Source of the DNA: Flavobacteriales bacterium
GTDB lineage: Bacteria > Bacteroidota > Bacteroidia > Flavobacteriales_D > Crocinitomicaceae
DNA: 50,076 nt
Assembly (NCBI GenBank): GCA_013373595.1
Contig: JABXHO010000080.1
Coordinates: forward strand, 1-50,076
Reading direction: 5' to 3'
The notes below the pieces were generated by a model. The model was not told the origin of the DNA and searched no databases. It was given only the letters and a program-made list of their open reading frames with translations. Each line of letters opens with the position of its first letter. Position 1 is the first letter of the stretch. The position numbers and the translations under genes were made by a program. This document shows, piece after piece, positions 8,377 through 17,289 of the stretch.

Positions 8377-9643
8377 ATTTCTCTCCTTTGCTAGTTTACT
8401 TTTGATCGCATTTCTCTCAAATGCACAGATTGAGGAAGTCCGAAGAATTACCAAGACTTTATGTTCTCCCGAATTTCATGGTCGCGGATACGTAAACAAA
8501 GGAGATTCAATTGCCGCTGATTTTCTGGTGGAAGAATTTAAGAAAATTGGAGTCGGAGCGTATAAGAAAACACCGATGCTTCAACCTTTTTCAATTGAGG
8601 GGGTGAATCGTTTTCCGAAGGAAATGTCGGTTCTGCAGAACAATCGCCAGTTGGAGCCGGGCATACATTTCATTGTTGATGCTTCATCCAATGGAGCGCA
8701 CAAATCTTTGGAGCCATTTGTTATTTCAATTGAAACAGCCTTGGATGCCAGCTTACTTGGTGTAGAACTCGAACGATTTGTTCAAGAACGCAAAGGAAAT
8801 GCACTATACCTCGATTTTGGGTCGGCAACTGGAGATACCCTCAAGCAATTGGCGGGAATAGGGAAAGCGTTAGCAGCGTATTACCCGGTAATCGAGGTGG
8901 TCAATAGTAAATTTACGTGGTCGGTTGGAAGGGAGAAACTCAATCATCCGCTGATCTACATTCAAGATTCGATTGCTGATCGTAATGCGAATTATAAAGT
9001 CGATATTGATGCTGAATGGGTGCAATCATACCAATCACAAAACGTTGTAGCGTATATTCCGTCGAAGAAGTTGTGCGCAAAAACAATTGTGTTTACGGCA
9101 CATTACGACCATCTCGGACGAATGGGAACAGATACCTATTTTCCTGGAGCCAATGATAATGCGTCGGGTACCGCCATGCTCATCACAATGGCAAAACACT
9201 TCAAGGAAAATCCTTCGGATTACAACATCCTTTTTGTTGCCTTCGCTGGAGAAGAAGCTGGATTGGTTGGTTCGAAATTCTTTACGGAAAACCCCATCCT
9301 CAAACTGAAAAAAATTCGCTTCCTGATCAACTTGGATATTATGGGGTCTGGTGAGGAAGGTATCACGGCAGTGAATGCCACTTTGTTCGAAAAGGAATTT
9401 CAATTACTTACCGATATTAATGACGAGCAGCAACTCTTAGCACGTGTCAAAAAACGTGGACCTGCTGCTAACTCCGATCACTACTGGTTTACAGAAGAAG
9501 GTGTTCCCGCTTTCTTTATTTATACCATGGGACCGAACAAAAACTATCACGATGTATTTGATACTTACGAAGAGCTGAGCTTCGTGGAATATGATGACAT
9601 CACTACGTTATTGGTAACTTTCGTTGAGCGTTTGGAAAAATGA
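8369..9643 (+). CDS. M28 family zinc aminopeptidase, secreted
   Basis: This 424-residue exported peptidase removes N-terminal residues from peptides. I chose the ATG at 8369 over an upstream in-frame start at 8273 because it yields a clean signal peptide (residues 1-20, ending FLSNAQ). The di-zinc site is complete: TAHYDHLG (H245), GANDNASG (D263), AGEEAG (E295/E296), NLDIMG (D323) and NYHDVFDT (H393/H394 region). Residues 20-230 form the N-terminal part, including a probable protease-associated insert. It overlaps the preceding gene by 8 bp. The substrate range is not evident. Confidence 0.92.
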   Translation: MLKFLSFASLLLIAFLSNAQIEEVRRITKTLCSPEFHGRGYVNKGDSIAADFLVEEFKKIGVGAYKKTPMLQPFSIEGVNRFPKEMSVLQNNRQLEPGIHFIVDASSNGAHKSLEPFVISIETALDASLLGVELERFVQERKGNALYLDFGSATGDTLKQLAGIGKALAAYYPVIEVVNSKFTWSVGREKLNHPLIYIQDSIADRNANYKVDIDAEWVQSYQSQNVVAYIPSKKLCAKTIVFTAHYDHLGRMGTDTYFPGANDNASGTAMLITMAKHFKENPSDYNILFVAFAGEEAGLVGSKFFTENPILKLKKIRFLINLDIMGSGEEGITAVNATLFEKEFQLLTDINDEQQLLARVKKRGPAANSDHYWFTEEGVPAFFIYTMGPNKNYHDVFDTYEELSFVEYDDITTLLVTFVERLEK

Positions 9644-9779
9644 GCAGTTTTGGATTGGTATAATCCGTGCATATTTGAATATAAATCACTTACGTAACGC
9701 TCAAGTTTTCACTATTTTGGTATCGAATAAGCGGATGTTTTGCAAGGAACACGCGTTTCATTCAACTTAAAGCTGCATT

Positions 9780-12700
9780 ATGAGAACAATCTATACACTA
9801 TTAATTGTCGTTTCGTCGTTTCCTGTTTTTGCTCAGCCGTATGCTGGAAAAGCGCTTCCAGATATTGGATTTGAGAAGTCCGCAGGTTGTACGCCGCCAA
9901 CAACATCAACATTCATGGAGTTGAACAACGTCAGTGCGTTGATTCATACCGCGGGTAACTTGTGGCAAGTGCCCGGTCAAAACCTTTCTCAATATGAAGT
10001 TCCGAAGAATTCGGGTATCATGGCGCTCTTTACTTCTGCTTTGTGGTTAGGTGGAATAGATGTCAATAACCAGCTGAAGTTAGCAGCTTTGCGCTATCGA
10101 AGTGGACAGGATTATTGGACAGGGCCTCTCACCGAAGGTGGGGCTGAAACGGACTACAACAACTGCGCATTTTACGATAAACATTTCATTACAACACAAG
10201 ATGAGGTGCGTGAGTTTGTGGCGTGGTTTGATGCTGGAATTTATGATCAGGAAAATGGAACCAATACGCAAAGTGAAGATTATCCAGGATATGTTGTTCC
10301 AAAGATCATTAAGGAATGGCCAGCGCATGGCGATGAGACAGCCGGACAAGATTATTATTTAGCTCCATTCTTTGATCGAAATGAAGATGGAACATACAAT
10401 TGGGAAGACGGTGATTACCCTTGGCATGATATCAACAAAACAAAGACGTGTGGTGTTGATCGCGAGGTTTCTCTCTACGGAGATATCAACTACTGGTGGG
10501 TAATGAACGATAAAGGAAATATCCATACAGAAACAGGAGCAGATCCCATCGGAATGGAAATTCGCGCCCAAGCTTTTGCCTTCGCATCCAACGATGAAAT
10601 TAATAACATGACGTTCTATAATTATGAACTGATCAACCGAGGAACACAAACACTATACGATACTTACTTCGGATTTTTTACGGATGGAGCGCTCGGTGAT
10701 CCACAAGATGATTACGTTGGATGTGATGTGAATCGTGGATTGGCATACTACTACAATGGCGACAATTATGATGGCGATAACGCGGGATGGAAAGGGTACG
10801 GAGATAATCCACCTGCAGTAGGAGTTGACTTTTTCGAAGGACCTTACCAAGATAATGACGGAATTGATAATGCCTTTGGAATTGGACCTGGAGAAGCATT
10901 GAATGGAATTGGATATGGGGATTCAATTGTCGATAACGAACGTTTTGGAATGCGACGATTCTTGTATTACAGTAATGTGGGACAGGGGAATGTGAACCAA
11001 ACCGACCCAATTATCGCAGGAGATTATTACAACTACATGCGCGGTTTTTGGAAAGATGGAACGCCTTTTTATTATGGAGGTACGGGACACTTTTCCGATG
11101 CCCAGGCAAACACAACTGTACCATGTGATTTTATGTTTCCTGGAGATACAGATCCACTCGGATGGGGAACAGGTGGTCAGCCGCAACCGTCATGGACGGA
11201 AGAAAGCGCAGGAAACACACCTTACGATAGACGTTTTGCACAATCGGCTGGACCTTTTGTGTTGAAACCCGGTGCCGTGAACAATATCACCGTAGGTGTT
11301 GTTTGGGCGCGTGCTTCAGGTGGAGGACCATTCGCTTCAGTGGAAGTGCTTCGCAGAGCTGATGACAAAGCGCAAAAGCTATTTGAGAACTGTTTCCGTG
11401 TGTTGGATGCACCTCATGCGCCTGATATGAATGCGCAGGAGTTAGAGAATGAGATCATTCTCACAATCAGTAATCCGCAAAATTCAAATAATTATAACGA
11501 AGAATACGTTGAGTTTGATCCATTTATTGTTTCAGAGGACACAACGGCAGACCTTTCTTATCGTTTTCAGGGATACCAAATTTTCCAATTGAGTGGACCA
11601 GATGTTTCCATTTCGGATATCGATGATCCAATGAGAGCGCGTTTAACCGCACAATGTGATATCGAGGATGATATCGACCGTATCATCAATTTTGAATTCG
11701 ATGAATCGTTGAATGCAAGTATTCCTGTCGAATGTGTGGATGGTGAAAACAAAGGAATTCGTCATTCATTCAGAATAACAAACGACCTCTTTGCTCAAGG
11801 AGAGTCGCGATTGGTGAACTTTAAACGTTACTACTTCGTAGCGATTGCGTATGCCTTCAATCAATTCAAAGATTACGATCCAACCGATCCACTATTGTTG
11901 GATGGTCAACAAAAGAAATACCTCGCAAGTAGAAAAGCGGCCTTTGGTGATGTGAAAGTGCTCGAAGTGATTCCGCACAACCCAACGCCAGAAGCGGATG
12001 GAACAGCTCAAAATATTGAGTACGGTTCAACGCCACGTATTACACGCATTGATGGCTATGGAAATGGAGGAAATGATCTCGAATTGACACAGGCATCAAA
12101 AGATTACATTTTGACAAATGGAAAGATGGAAACGCCTACTTACGAATACGGACGGGGTCCAATCAACATTAAAGTTATTGATCCATTGAATGTGGCAGAT
12201 GGCTATTTCGAGTGTAAATTCCGTGATTATGCAATTAAACCAACATTCAATGATGCAACGGAGGCTTCATGGGTAATTTATCGTTACGATAAACAGGGAG
12301 GAAACATTCTCGATTCGGTTTCTTCTGAGCGAACAATTGAGTTCAATAATGAACAGCTGATTCCACAATGGGGAATTTCAGCTCAAATTGAACAGCAACA
12401 GTTTTTCAAAACAGATTTAACAGGAGGAGGAACCGTTGCACCTTATTCAACAGATCCAATTCGATCAGACATCTTCTATTCAGATAGTTCCAAACGATTC
12501 TTATCAGGTGTGCAGGATAATAATTCCTTCTTTCCAACAAACTGGATTCGATCTGGTGACTATCTCCCAACTACCGATGATTGTGCTCCAGGTATAGAGT
12601 ACTTGAATCCCTGTAACTATCAAGATCAAATCGGTGGAGATGACAAAAGACAATACAACGGTTTGCTAGACGGAACAATTGCGCCACACAAGTTGGTTGG

Positions 12701-13820
12701 ATATGAAGCCGATTACATGCCCATCGCTTACTACAATGTATCGTCGGGTAATACGTATCGAAATCCTTCATCGATTAGTTATTTACCTGGAGTAGATATC
12801 GTTCTTACAAGTGATCCATCGAAATGGACGCGTTGTCCTGTGATTGAATTGGGACGTGATGCAAATTTGAATATTGGTGGAGCAGAACCAGGACAATTGA
12901 GAAAAAGCCCGAGTTTAGACATAAATGGTCAAGTTGAAGGTTCTGGGATGGGAATGTCTTGGTTCCCTGGTTACGCAATAGATGTGGAGTCAGGCGTTCG
13001 TTTATACATGGCCTTCGGTGAAAACTCCTTCCTTGGAGCAGAGAACGGCGCGGATATGCTATGGAATCCTACGGATCGTCTTGTTGACGGAGTTGGAAAT
13101 CCATTGATGGGAGGAATGCATCCTGTTTACGTATTTGGCTATAACTATGCATCCATTAACGGTGATCCATTTATCGGAGCTGATTTCCCAGCGTACATTC
13201 CGAATGATGCAGGAACGAATGCAGGAAATGAGTTATACAACCAGTTCCAATTGATTGAAGCGAACAATACGCAGGCTAAAAAGTTCGTGTATGCGAATTT
13301 GGCATGGGTTTCCTATCCGCTTGCGGCGACTGGCTACGATATTGATCCGTACAACCTTCCTACGGAAGCAGAAATCGAATTACGCGTAAATAAAGAGTAC
13401 AAGAACTATTTTGCGACTGGGCAAAACAACAGCCGCCCGATGTATTCTTGGAACATGGATGAAATTGCAACGGTAACAGGAAGTGACGATCAATTGGCAG
13501 AAGCCTTAAGGATAATCAACATTGTACCGAATCCATATCTTGCTTATTCGGAGTACGAGCGAAACAGGTTAGATTCTCGCGTTAAAATCACAAACTTGCC
13601 AGAGCGTTGCTATATTTCGATCTACAACATGCAGGGGAAATTGGTGAAAGATTTCAAAAAAGACAGCCCAATAACCTACCAAGATTGGTTGCTTATCAAC
13701 CATGCAGGAATTCCAATTTCATCAGGAGTCTATCTTATTCGAGTGGAAATTCCAGGAATTGGATCACGGGTGTTGAAGTCATATATCGCTATGCGTCAGC
13801 AGGATTTACAAAACTTGTAG
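9780..13820 (+). CDS. Large T9SS-sorted surface protein
   Basis: This 1346-residue protein has a signal peptide (1-19, ending FPVFAQ) and a C-terminal sorting domain of the type A style: IVPNPYLAYSEYE near residue 1240, then ISIYNMQGKLVKDF and SGVYLIRVEIP near the end. The middle, about 1200 residues, is aromatic- and Asp/Gly-rich with several EF-hand-like acidic loops (DRNEDGTYNWEDGDY, YNGDNYDGDNAG), which suggests calcium binding. I recognise no catalytic domain. The 136 bp before it hold only weak promoter-like sequence. It is probably a secreted or cell-surface structural protein; the function is unknown. Confidence 0.88.
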   Translation: MRTIYTLLIVVSSFPVFAQPYAGKALPDIGFEKSAGCTPPTTSTFMELNNVSALIHTAGNLWQVPGQNLSQYEVPKNSGIMALFTSALWLGGIDVNNQLKLAALRYRSGQDYWTGPLTEGGAETDYNNCAFYDKHFITTQDEVREFVAWFDAGIYDQENGTNTQSEDYPGYVVPKIIKEWPAHGDETAGQDYYLAPFFDRNEDGTYNWEDGDYPWHDINKTKTCGVDREVSLYGDINYWWVMNDKGNIHTETGADPIGMEIRAQAFAFASNDEINNMTFYNYELINRGTQTLYDTYFGFFTDGALGDPQDDYVGCDVNRGLAYYYNGDNYDGDNAGWKGYGDNPPAVGVDFFEGPYQDNDGIDNAFGIGPGEALNGIGYGDSIVDNERFGMRRFLYYSNVGQGNVNQTDPIIAGDYYNYMRGFWKDGTPFYYGGTGHFSDAQANTTVPCDFMFPGDTDPLGWGTGGQPQPSWTEESAGNTPYDRRFAQSAGPFVLKPGAVNNITVGVVWARASGGGPFASVEVLRRADDKAQKLFENCFRVLDAPHAPDMNAQELENEIILTISNPQNSNNYNEEYVEFDPFIVSEDTTADLSYRFQGYQIFQLSGPDVSISDIDDPMRARLTAQCDIEDDIDRIINFEFDESLNASIPVECVDGENKGIRHSFRITNDLFAQGESRLVNFKRYYFVAIAYAFNQFKDYDPTDPLLLDGQQKKYLASRKAAFGDVKVLEVIPHNPTPEADGTAQNIEYGSTPRITRIDGYGNGGNDLELTQASKDYILTNGKMETPTYEYGRGPINIKVIDPLNVADGYFECKFRDYAIKPTFNDATEASWVIYRYDKQGGNILDSVSSERTIEFNNEQLIPQWGISAQIEQQQFFKTDLTGGGTVAPYSTDPIRSDIFYSDSSKRFLSGVQDNNSFFPTNWIRSGDYLPTTDDCAPGIEYLNPCNYQDQIGGDDKRQYNGLLDGTIAPHKLVGYEADYMPIAYYNVSSGNTYRNPSSISYLPGVDIVLTSDPSKWTRCPVIELGRDANLNIGGAEPGQLRKSPSLDINGQVEGSGMGMSWFPGYAIDVESGVRLYMAFGENSFLGAENGADMLWNPTDRLVDGVGNPLMGGMHPVYVFGYNYASINGDPFIGADFPAYIPNDAGTNAGNELYNQFQLIEANNTQAKKFVYANLAWVSYPLAATGYDIDPYNLPTEAEIELRVNKEYKNYFATGQNNSRPMYSWNMDEIATVTGSDDQLAEALRIINIVPNPYLAYSEYERNRLDSRVKITNLPERCYISIYNMQGKLVKDFKKDSPITYQDWLLINHAGIPISSGVYLIRVEIPGIGSRVLKSYIAMRQQDLQNL

Positions 13821-13964
13821 AGATCAAAAAAATACGATATCGACCAAGAAAATTTGCATAAATATGTATTGCTGGTATGTTCAGCATCTTGAAAACGCAA
13901 CCTTTTTAGAAAGTTGTACGTCATGGAATTGAACTTAATAAAGAAGAAATACCACATTTACATT

Positions 13965-14741
13965 ATGAAACGTAATATCCTACTTTTATCATTGATGTCA
14001 CTTTTTGCACTAGCTGCATGTAAAAAAGAATCAGTTGAAGAACCAACCGCGACTTTAGACGTGGAAGAAAAGAATTCAGTCCTTGTAGCAAAACATACAT
14101 GGACGGGTTGTGGCCCATGCGGAGGCTGGGGATTCGAGAATTTCAATGCTTTGATCAACAACACGCCTGAACACGTACACGTCGCCTTCACTACAGGGAA
14201 TTTGGGTGGATACGGAAATCAAGCGATTTATAATTTCATGCAGAATACCTTCGAAATTCCAAATGCAACTCCAACTTTCCACAACAATTTTGATCCTTCG
14301 TTAAGTGTTGGTGAGGCGGAGCAACTGATGGATGCACAAGGAGTAATTGCGAATGCAAATTACGAGATGAAATTTGAAGGAGATAAAATTATCTTGAATA
14401 CCACAACGAAGTTCTTTAAAGATGTGACCGGAGTATTCACCATTGCACCGTATCTCGTTTTGGATGGAATTGTTGCCTACCAAAATGGACATCCTGATGG
14501 AAACAACACAGAGCACAAGAAAGTGGCGGTAGATATCGCTAAACCGACAACAGTTGCTCAAGCGGACTTTGAAGGCTACACGGTTGCTGATGGAGCGGTG
14601 AAAGCTGGACATACAGTAAACCTAGAATTCGAAGTTGATGCCGATGCTAGTTGGGATCCAAATAACGTTTCTTTTGCCTTGATGATCTTTCAATCTAACG
14701 GTGATGGAACATTCAAGTTGATTAATACATTCTCAAAATAA
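13965..14741 (+). CDS. Lipoprotein with CxxC thioredoxin-like motif (Omp28-like)
   Basis: Starting at the ATG 13965 gives 258 residues with a lipoprotein signal (FALAAC, Cys19). An in-frame ATG at 13914 would add 17 residues before the signal and is rejected. The sequence TWTGCGPCGGWG puts a CGPC pair at 49/52 in the position of a thioredoxin active site, followed by a thioredoxin-like FENFNALI helix. The remaining residues are beta-rich. Overall this resembles Omp28-related surface lipoproteins. The CGPC motif suggests disulfide chemistry in the envelope, which is inference. A beta-barrel gene follows after 5 bp, so the two are likely cotranscribed. Confidence 0.78.
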   Translation: MKRNILLLSLMSLFALAACKKESVEEPTATLDVEEKNSVLVAKHTWTGCGPCGGWGFENFNALINNTPEHVHVAFTTGNLGGYGNQAIYNFMQNTFEIPNATPTFHNNFDPSLSVGEAEQLMDAQGVIANANYEMKFEGDKIILNTTTKFFKDVTGVFTIAPYLVLDGIVAYQNGHPDGNNTEHKKVAVDIAKPTTVAQADFEGYTVADGAVKAGHTVNLEFEVDADASWDPNNVSFALMIFQSNGDGTFKLINTFSK

Positions 14742-14746
14742 TCAGC

Positions 14747-15469
14747 ATGAAGAAAGTAATCACATTAGTAGCTGTCACCTTGATGGCAGCAACAACTTTT
14801 GGGCAACATGAAGTAGGAGCGAAAGCGGGATATAACTACCTCATGACAAATTACGAAGGCTCAGAAACGGAATTGGAAACAGACGGAGGAGGTTATCATC
14901 TTGGAGCTTACTATAGCTACACGCCAATGGATAATTTGTTCCTCGGAGGTGAAGTGCTTATTTCGAGTAGAAGATGGAATGCCATTTCGAGCTCATCAAC
15001 AGCAAGTAGCATCACCACGACACAAGAAAACTACTCTTTCTATTCCAATCATTATTTGGATATTCCCTTGTCGATTAAGTATGGATTAGACATGCGCAAA
15101 GGTCGATACGGAGACAGCAAATACTTATTGTTTTATGCAGGACCATCAGTTCATTTGCTAATGGGAACCAAAGGAAGTGTTCAGCGAACGACGCGTGTAG
15201 ATGCACACAATCAAACAACTGTATTGCAGAATGAGGAAGAGTACAATACAGACGATTTGCGCGAATATTTCCGACCTGTACAGTTAGGGTTCAACGCTGG
15301 AGTTTCATACCGATTTGGTTTTGGATTGACCGTTGATGCGCGTTACCAAGCGTTTGCAATGCCGTCGAATAAAACAGACTTGGATGATCTCGCAAATAGC
15401 GAATGGGATGGCGTGTTGAAACAGGGAATGTTCATGTTCTCCGTTGGATACAGCTTCGTTCGCGATTAA
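14747..15469 (+). CDS. Outer-membrane beta-barrel protein (PorT-like)
   Basis: This 240-residue protein has a signal peptide (1-20, ending ATTFGQ). Alternating hydrophobic/polar strands and aromatic girdle residues (GAKAGYNYLM, FRPVQLGFNAGVSYRFGFG, MFMFSVGYSFVRD) fit a small outer-membrane barrel with a terminal strand. Length and pattern match the generic Bacteroidota outer membrane beta-barrel family. It is cotranscribed with the CxxC lipoprotein and followed by a strong terminator. The specific role is unknown. Confidence 0.85.
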   Translation: MKKVITLVAVTLMAATTFGQHEVGAKAGYNYLMTNYEGSETELETDGGGYHLGAYYSYTPMDNLFLGGEVLISSRRWNAISSSSTASSITTTQENYSFYSNHYLDIPLSIKYGLDMRKGRYGDSKYLLFYAGPSVHLLMGTKGSVQRTTRVDAHNQTTVLQNEEEYNTDDLREYFRPVQLGFNAGVSYRFGFGLTVDARYQAFAMPSNKTDLDDLANSEWDGVLKQGMFMFSVGYSFVRD

Positions 15470-15493
15470 TTCAAAAAGATACAAATGAGTACC

Positions 15494-15522
15494 GCCCCTT
15501 GATCAATTCGAGGGGCTTTTTT
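15494..15522 (+). terminator. Intrinsic terminator
   Basis: A nine-base-pair stem (15494-15502 with 15508-15516, one G-T pair) with CCCC/GGGG core, 5-nt loop and a following run of six T. It closes the lipoprotein/beta-barrel operon. Confidence 0.88.
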
Positions 15523-15589
15523 GTGTAAAAAAGTGTAAATAGTGCCCGATACACTTCGCATTTTAATTGATTCGAAATAGATTTACGAT

Positions 15590-16489
15590 ATGCTTTTTAA
15601 AAGGATCAAAATAGTCTTCATTGTATCGGTGCTTTCCTTGTTTTCACAAGGAGGTTTTGCTCAAACCGAATCAGCACATGCCGAAGTTGCCGTGAGAATG
15701 ATGGGGCATCAAATTTTATTGAATGCAGGTGACAGCACATCACTCGTTTTACCAATTGAACATTCAAATCAAACGTTTCGTATACAATTTGCCACTGACT
15801 TTTCTTTTTCCCCAAATGAATTGATGAATACGGTTGACAGTATCGCAAAGGCGGCGAAAATTGCTCAAAAATACCGTGTAGAAGTTGTGCAGGCAGATTC
15901 GGAGAAAATTGTGTACAGCAGCGAGGTAAGTACTGCTTCAGATTCTGCTTCCATTGTTCCATGTCAAGGACGACAGTTCGACAAAGCTGCATATAGCGTT
16001 TTATTCACAATTGTGGAGCCCTTTGATCAGGCAGAAATCACGCAATCAGAAAATGAAGTTCAGCAACATGCAACAACGGAATCGAATGGTTCACTTACTT
16101 TTCTCTGGATTCTTGCGGCACTCATCCTGCTTGCTGGTGGGATTTTTTGGTGGAAGAAAAATCACTCTTCAGAAGAGGAGAAGGTATCGGAAACAGTCCA
16201 AATTGGTCGATACCGTTTCGATGAACGCAACATGAAGTTATTTCTGAATAATAATCACGTCGATTTAACCAGCAAGGAAACGGATTTATTGAAGTTGTTG
16301 TATTCTTCGGTCAACAATACCTTAGAAAGAGACGAAATCCTGAAAGTTGTTTGGGGCGATGAAGGCGACTACGTCGGAAGAACGCTTGATGTGTTTATTT
16401 CAAAATTAAGAAAGAAAATCTCCGAAGACGAAAACGTTCGAATCGTCAATGTCCGCGGCGTTGGTTACAAGTTGATCTTGAATGATTAG
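15590..16489 (+). CDS. Membrane-anchored winged-helix transcriptional regulator (inverted ToxR-like)
   Basis: This 299-residue protein has a signal peptide (1-25, ending GGFAQ), a periplasmic domain (about 26-167) with a single Cys125, one TM segment (about 168-188, FLWILAALILLAGGIFWW), and then a complete OmpR/PhoB-type winged helix (205-297: GRYRFDERNMKLFLNN, LTSKETDLLKLLYSS, RTLDVFISKLRKKI, VRGVGYKL). It therefore senses outside and binds DNA inside without a kinase. ToxR/CadC proteins have the DNA-binding domain at the N-terminus; here the order is reversed. The signal and targets are unknown; the long intergenic region just downstream could hold its sites. Confidence 0.88.
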   Translation: MLFKRIKIVFIVSVLSLFSQGGFAQTESAHAEVAVRMMGHQILLNAGDSTSLVLPIEHSNQTFRIQFATDFSFSPNELMNTVDSIAKAAKIAQKYRVEVVQADSEKIVYSSEVSTASDSASIVPCQGRQFDKAAYSVLFTIVEPFDQAEITQSENEVQQHATTESNGSLTFLWILAALILLAGGIFWWKKNHSSEEEKVSETVQIGRYRFDERNMKLFLNNNHVDLTSKETDLLKLLYSSVNNTLERDEILKVVWGDEGDYVGRTLDVFISKLRKKISEDENVRIVNVRGVGYKLILND

Positions 16490-16620
16490 TTGGAGTTAGC
16501 CATCGGCTAGAATCGAACTTCCTTCCTACTTTCAAGTGTCGTTTTAGGACACATATACATTCCCCTTGTGGCGGTTTTTCCGACCCACATACTCCCCACA
16601 TTCCTAAAAATATCTTATCC

Positions 16621-16632
16621 CTTTTCGAAAAG
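16621..16632. promoter_or_regulatory. Perfect 12-bp palindrome CTTTTCGAAAAG
   Basis: Every base is self-complementary. The centre lies 27 bp from that of the next palindrome (16648-16659). It is a candidate dimeric regulator site; function not shown. Confidence 0.4.
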
Positions 16633-16647
16633 AAAAATACTCCGCGT

Positions 16648-16659
16648 AGTACGCGTACT
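16648..16659. promoter_or_regulatory. Perfect 12-bp palindrome AGTACGCGTACT
   Basis: A GC-centred perfect palindrome in an A/T-rich spacer about 230 bp upstream of the next gene. It is a candidate operator, paired with the palindrome at 16621-16632. Confidence 0.4.
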
Positions 16660-16887
16660 CCCAGTGCAAAAGAAATGCATATTCACGACGTAAATTTGTT
16701 TCAAGCGATTGAGGCTAAGCTTTTTTAACTCATGATTAGAAAAGTCAAATTGCGCAAACATTTTAGTTGAAATCGTACTTCTCTGTTTTTCCGTGGTTAG
16801 GAAGAATGGGTGGATTACAGAGGGGTCATTCTTCCTGTTTTTAGATCGGACACGGTGTCTCGGTCACTTAAAATTAAAACAGAAGTG

Positions 16888-17286
16888 ATGAATATTTCAA
16901 AGAATAAAAGCAAGGTGTATTTTTTTATGACCTTGATGGTTTTAGCAGGGTTGTTTTCGTGTGAAAAGTACGAACAACAAGAGTTAAAAAAAGCAGAGGT
17001 CAAAGTTACACCTTCGGAAATGAAAGGTGGTGATGACGAAGAGGAAGCCATTATTCAAGGGATTGTTCTGGACGAAGATAGTACGGTTGTGATTGGTGCA
17101 ACAGTAACCATTTTCAGAACAAATACCTCAACAGCTGTTGACACGTCGTTAACAGATGTAAATGGACAATTTCAAATGAAAGTTCCTTTGGGGGATTATT
17201 ACTTTGAAGTCCTGGAAGGCTCGCAAGTTACAACTACAGATGATTTCACGATAGCTGGTAATTCAAACATTACAATTACGCTATAG
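16888..17286 (+). CDS. Small lipoprotein with carboxypeptidase-regulatory-like domain
   Basis: From the ATG at 16888 the protein has 132 residues. An in-frame start at 16810 would place 26 unrelated residues before the signal and is rejected. The lipobox is GLFSC (Cys25). After an acidic linker (GGDDEEEA), residues about 53-132 form a beta-sandwich pattern, IIQGIVLDEDSTVVIGATV, DVNGQFQMKVPLGDYYFEV, typical of CarboxypepD_reg/SpaA-like domains. It is probably an envelope-anchored protein, function unknown. A strong terminator lies 20 bp after the stop. Confidence 0.8.
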   Translation: MNISKNKSKVYFFMTLMVLAGLFSCEKYEQQELKKAEVKVTPSEMKGGDDEEEAIIQGIVLDEDSTVVIGATVTIFRTNTSTAVDTSLTDVNGQFQMKVPLGDYYFEVLEGSQVTTTDDFTIAGNSNITITL

Positions 17287-17289
17287 CGG

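Larger units (their letters stand above)
16490..16887. other. 398-bp intergenic region with palindromes
   Basis: No convincing gene is seen. The region holds a small TAGCC/GGCTA hairpin just after the regulator's stop and two perfect 12-bp palindromes listed separately. It separates the membrane-anchored regulator from a small lipoprotein gene, so it probably carries the control region of that lipoprotein. Confidence 0.5.

Noticed and set aside
16497-16530. tRNA-like T-arm on the minus strand (GTTCGATTC)
   Set aside because: The flanking bases do not pair as a T stem and no acceptor or anticodon arm can be drawn.
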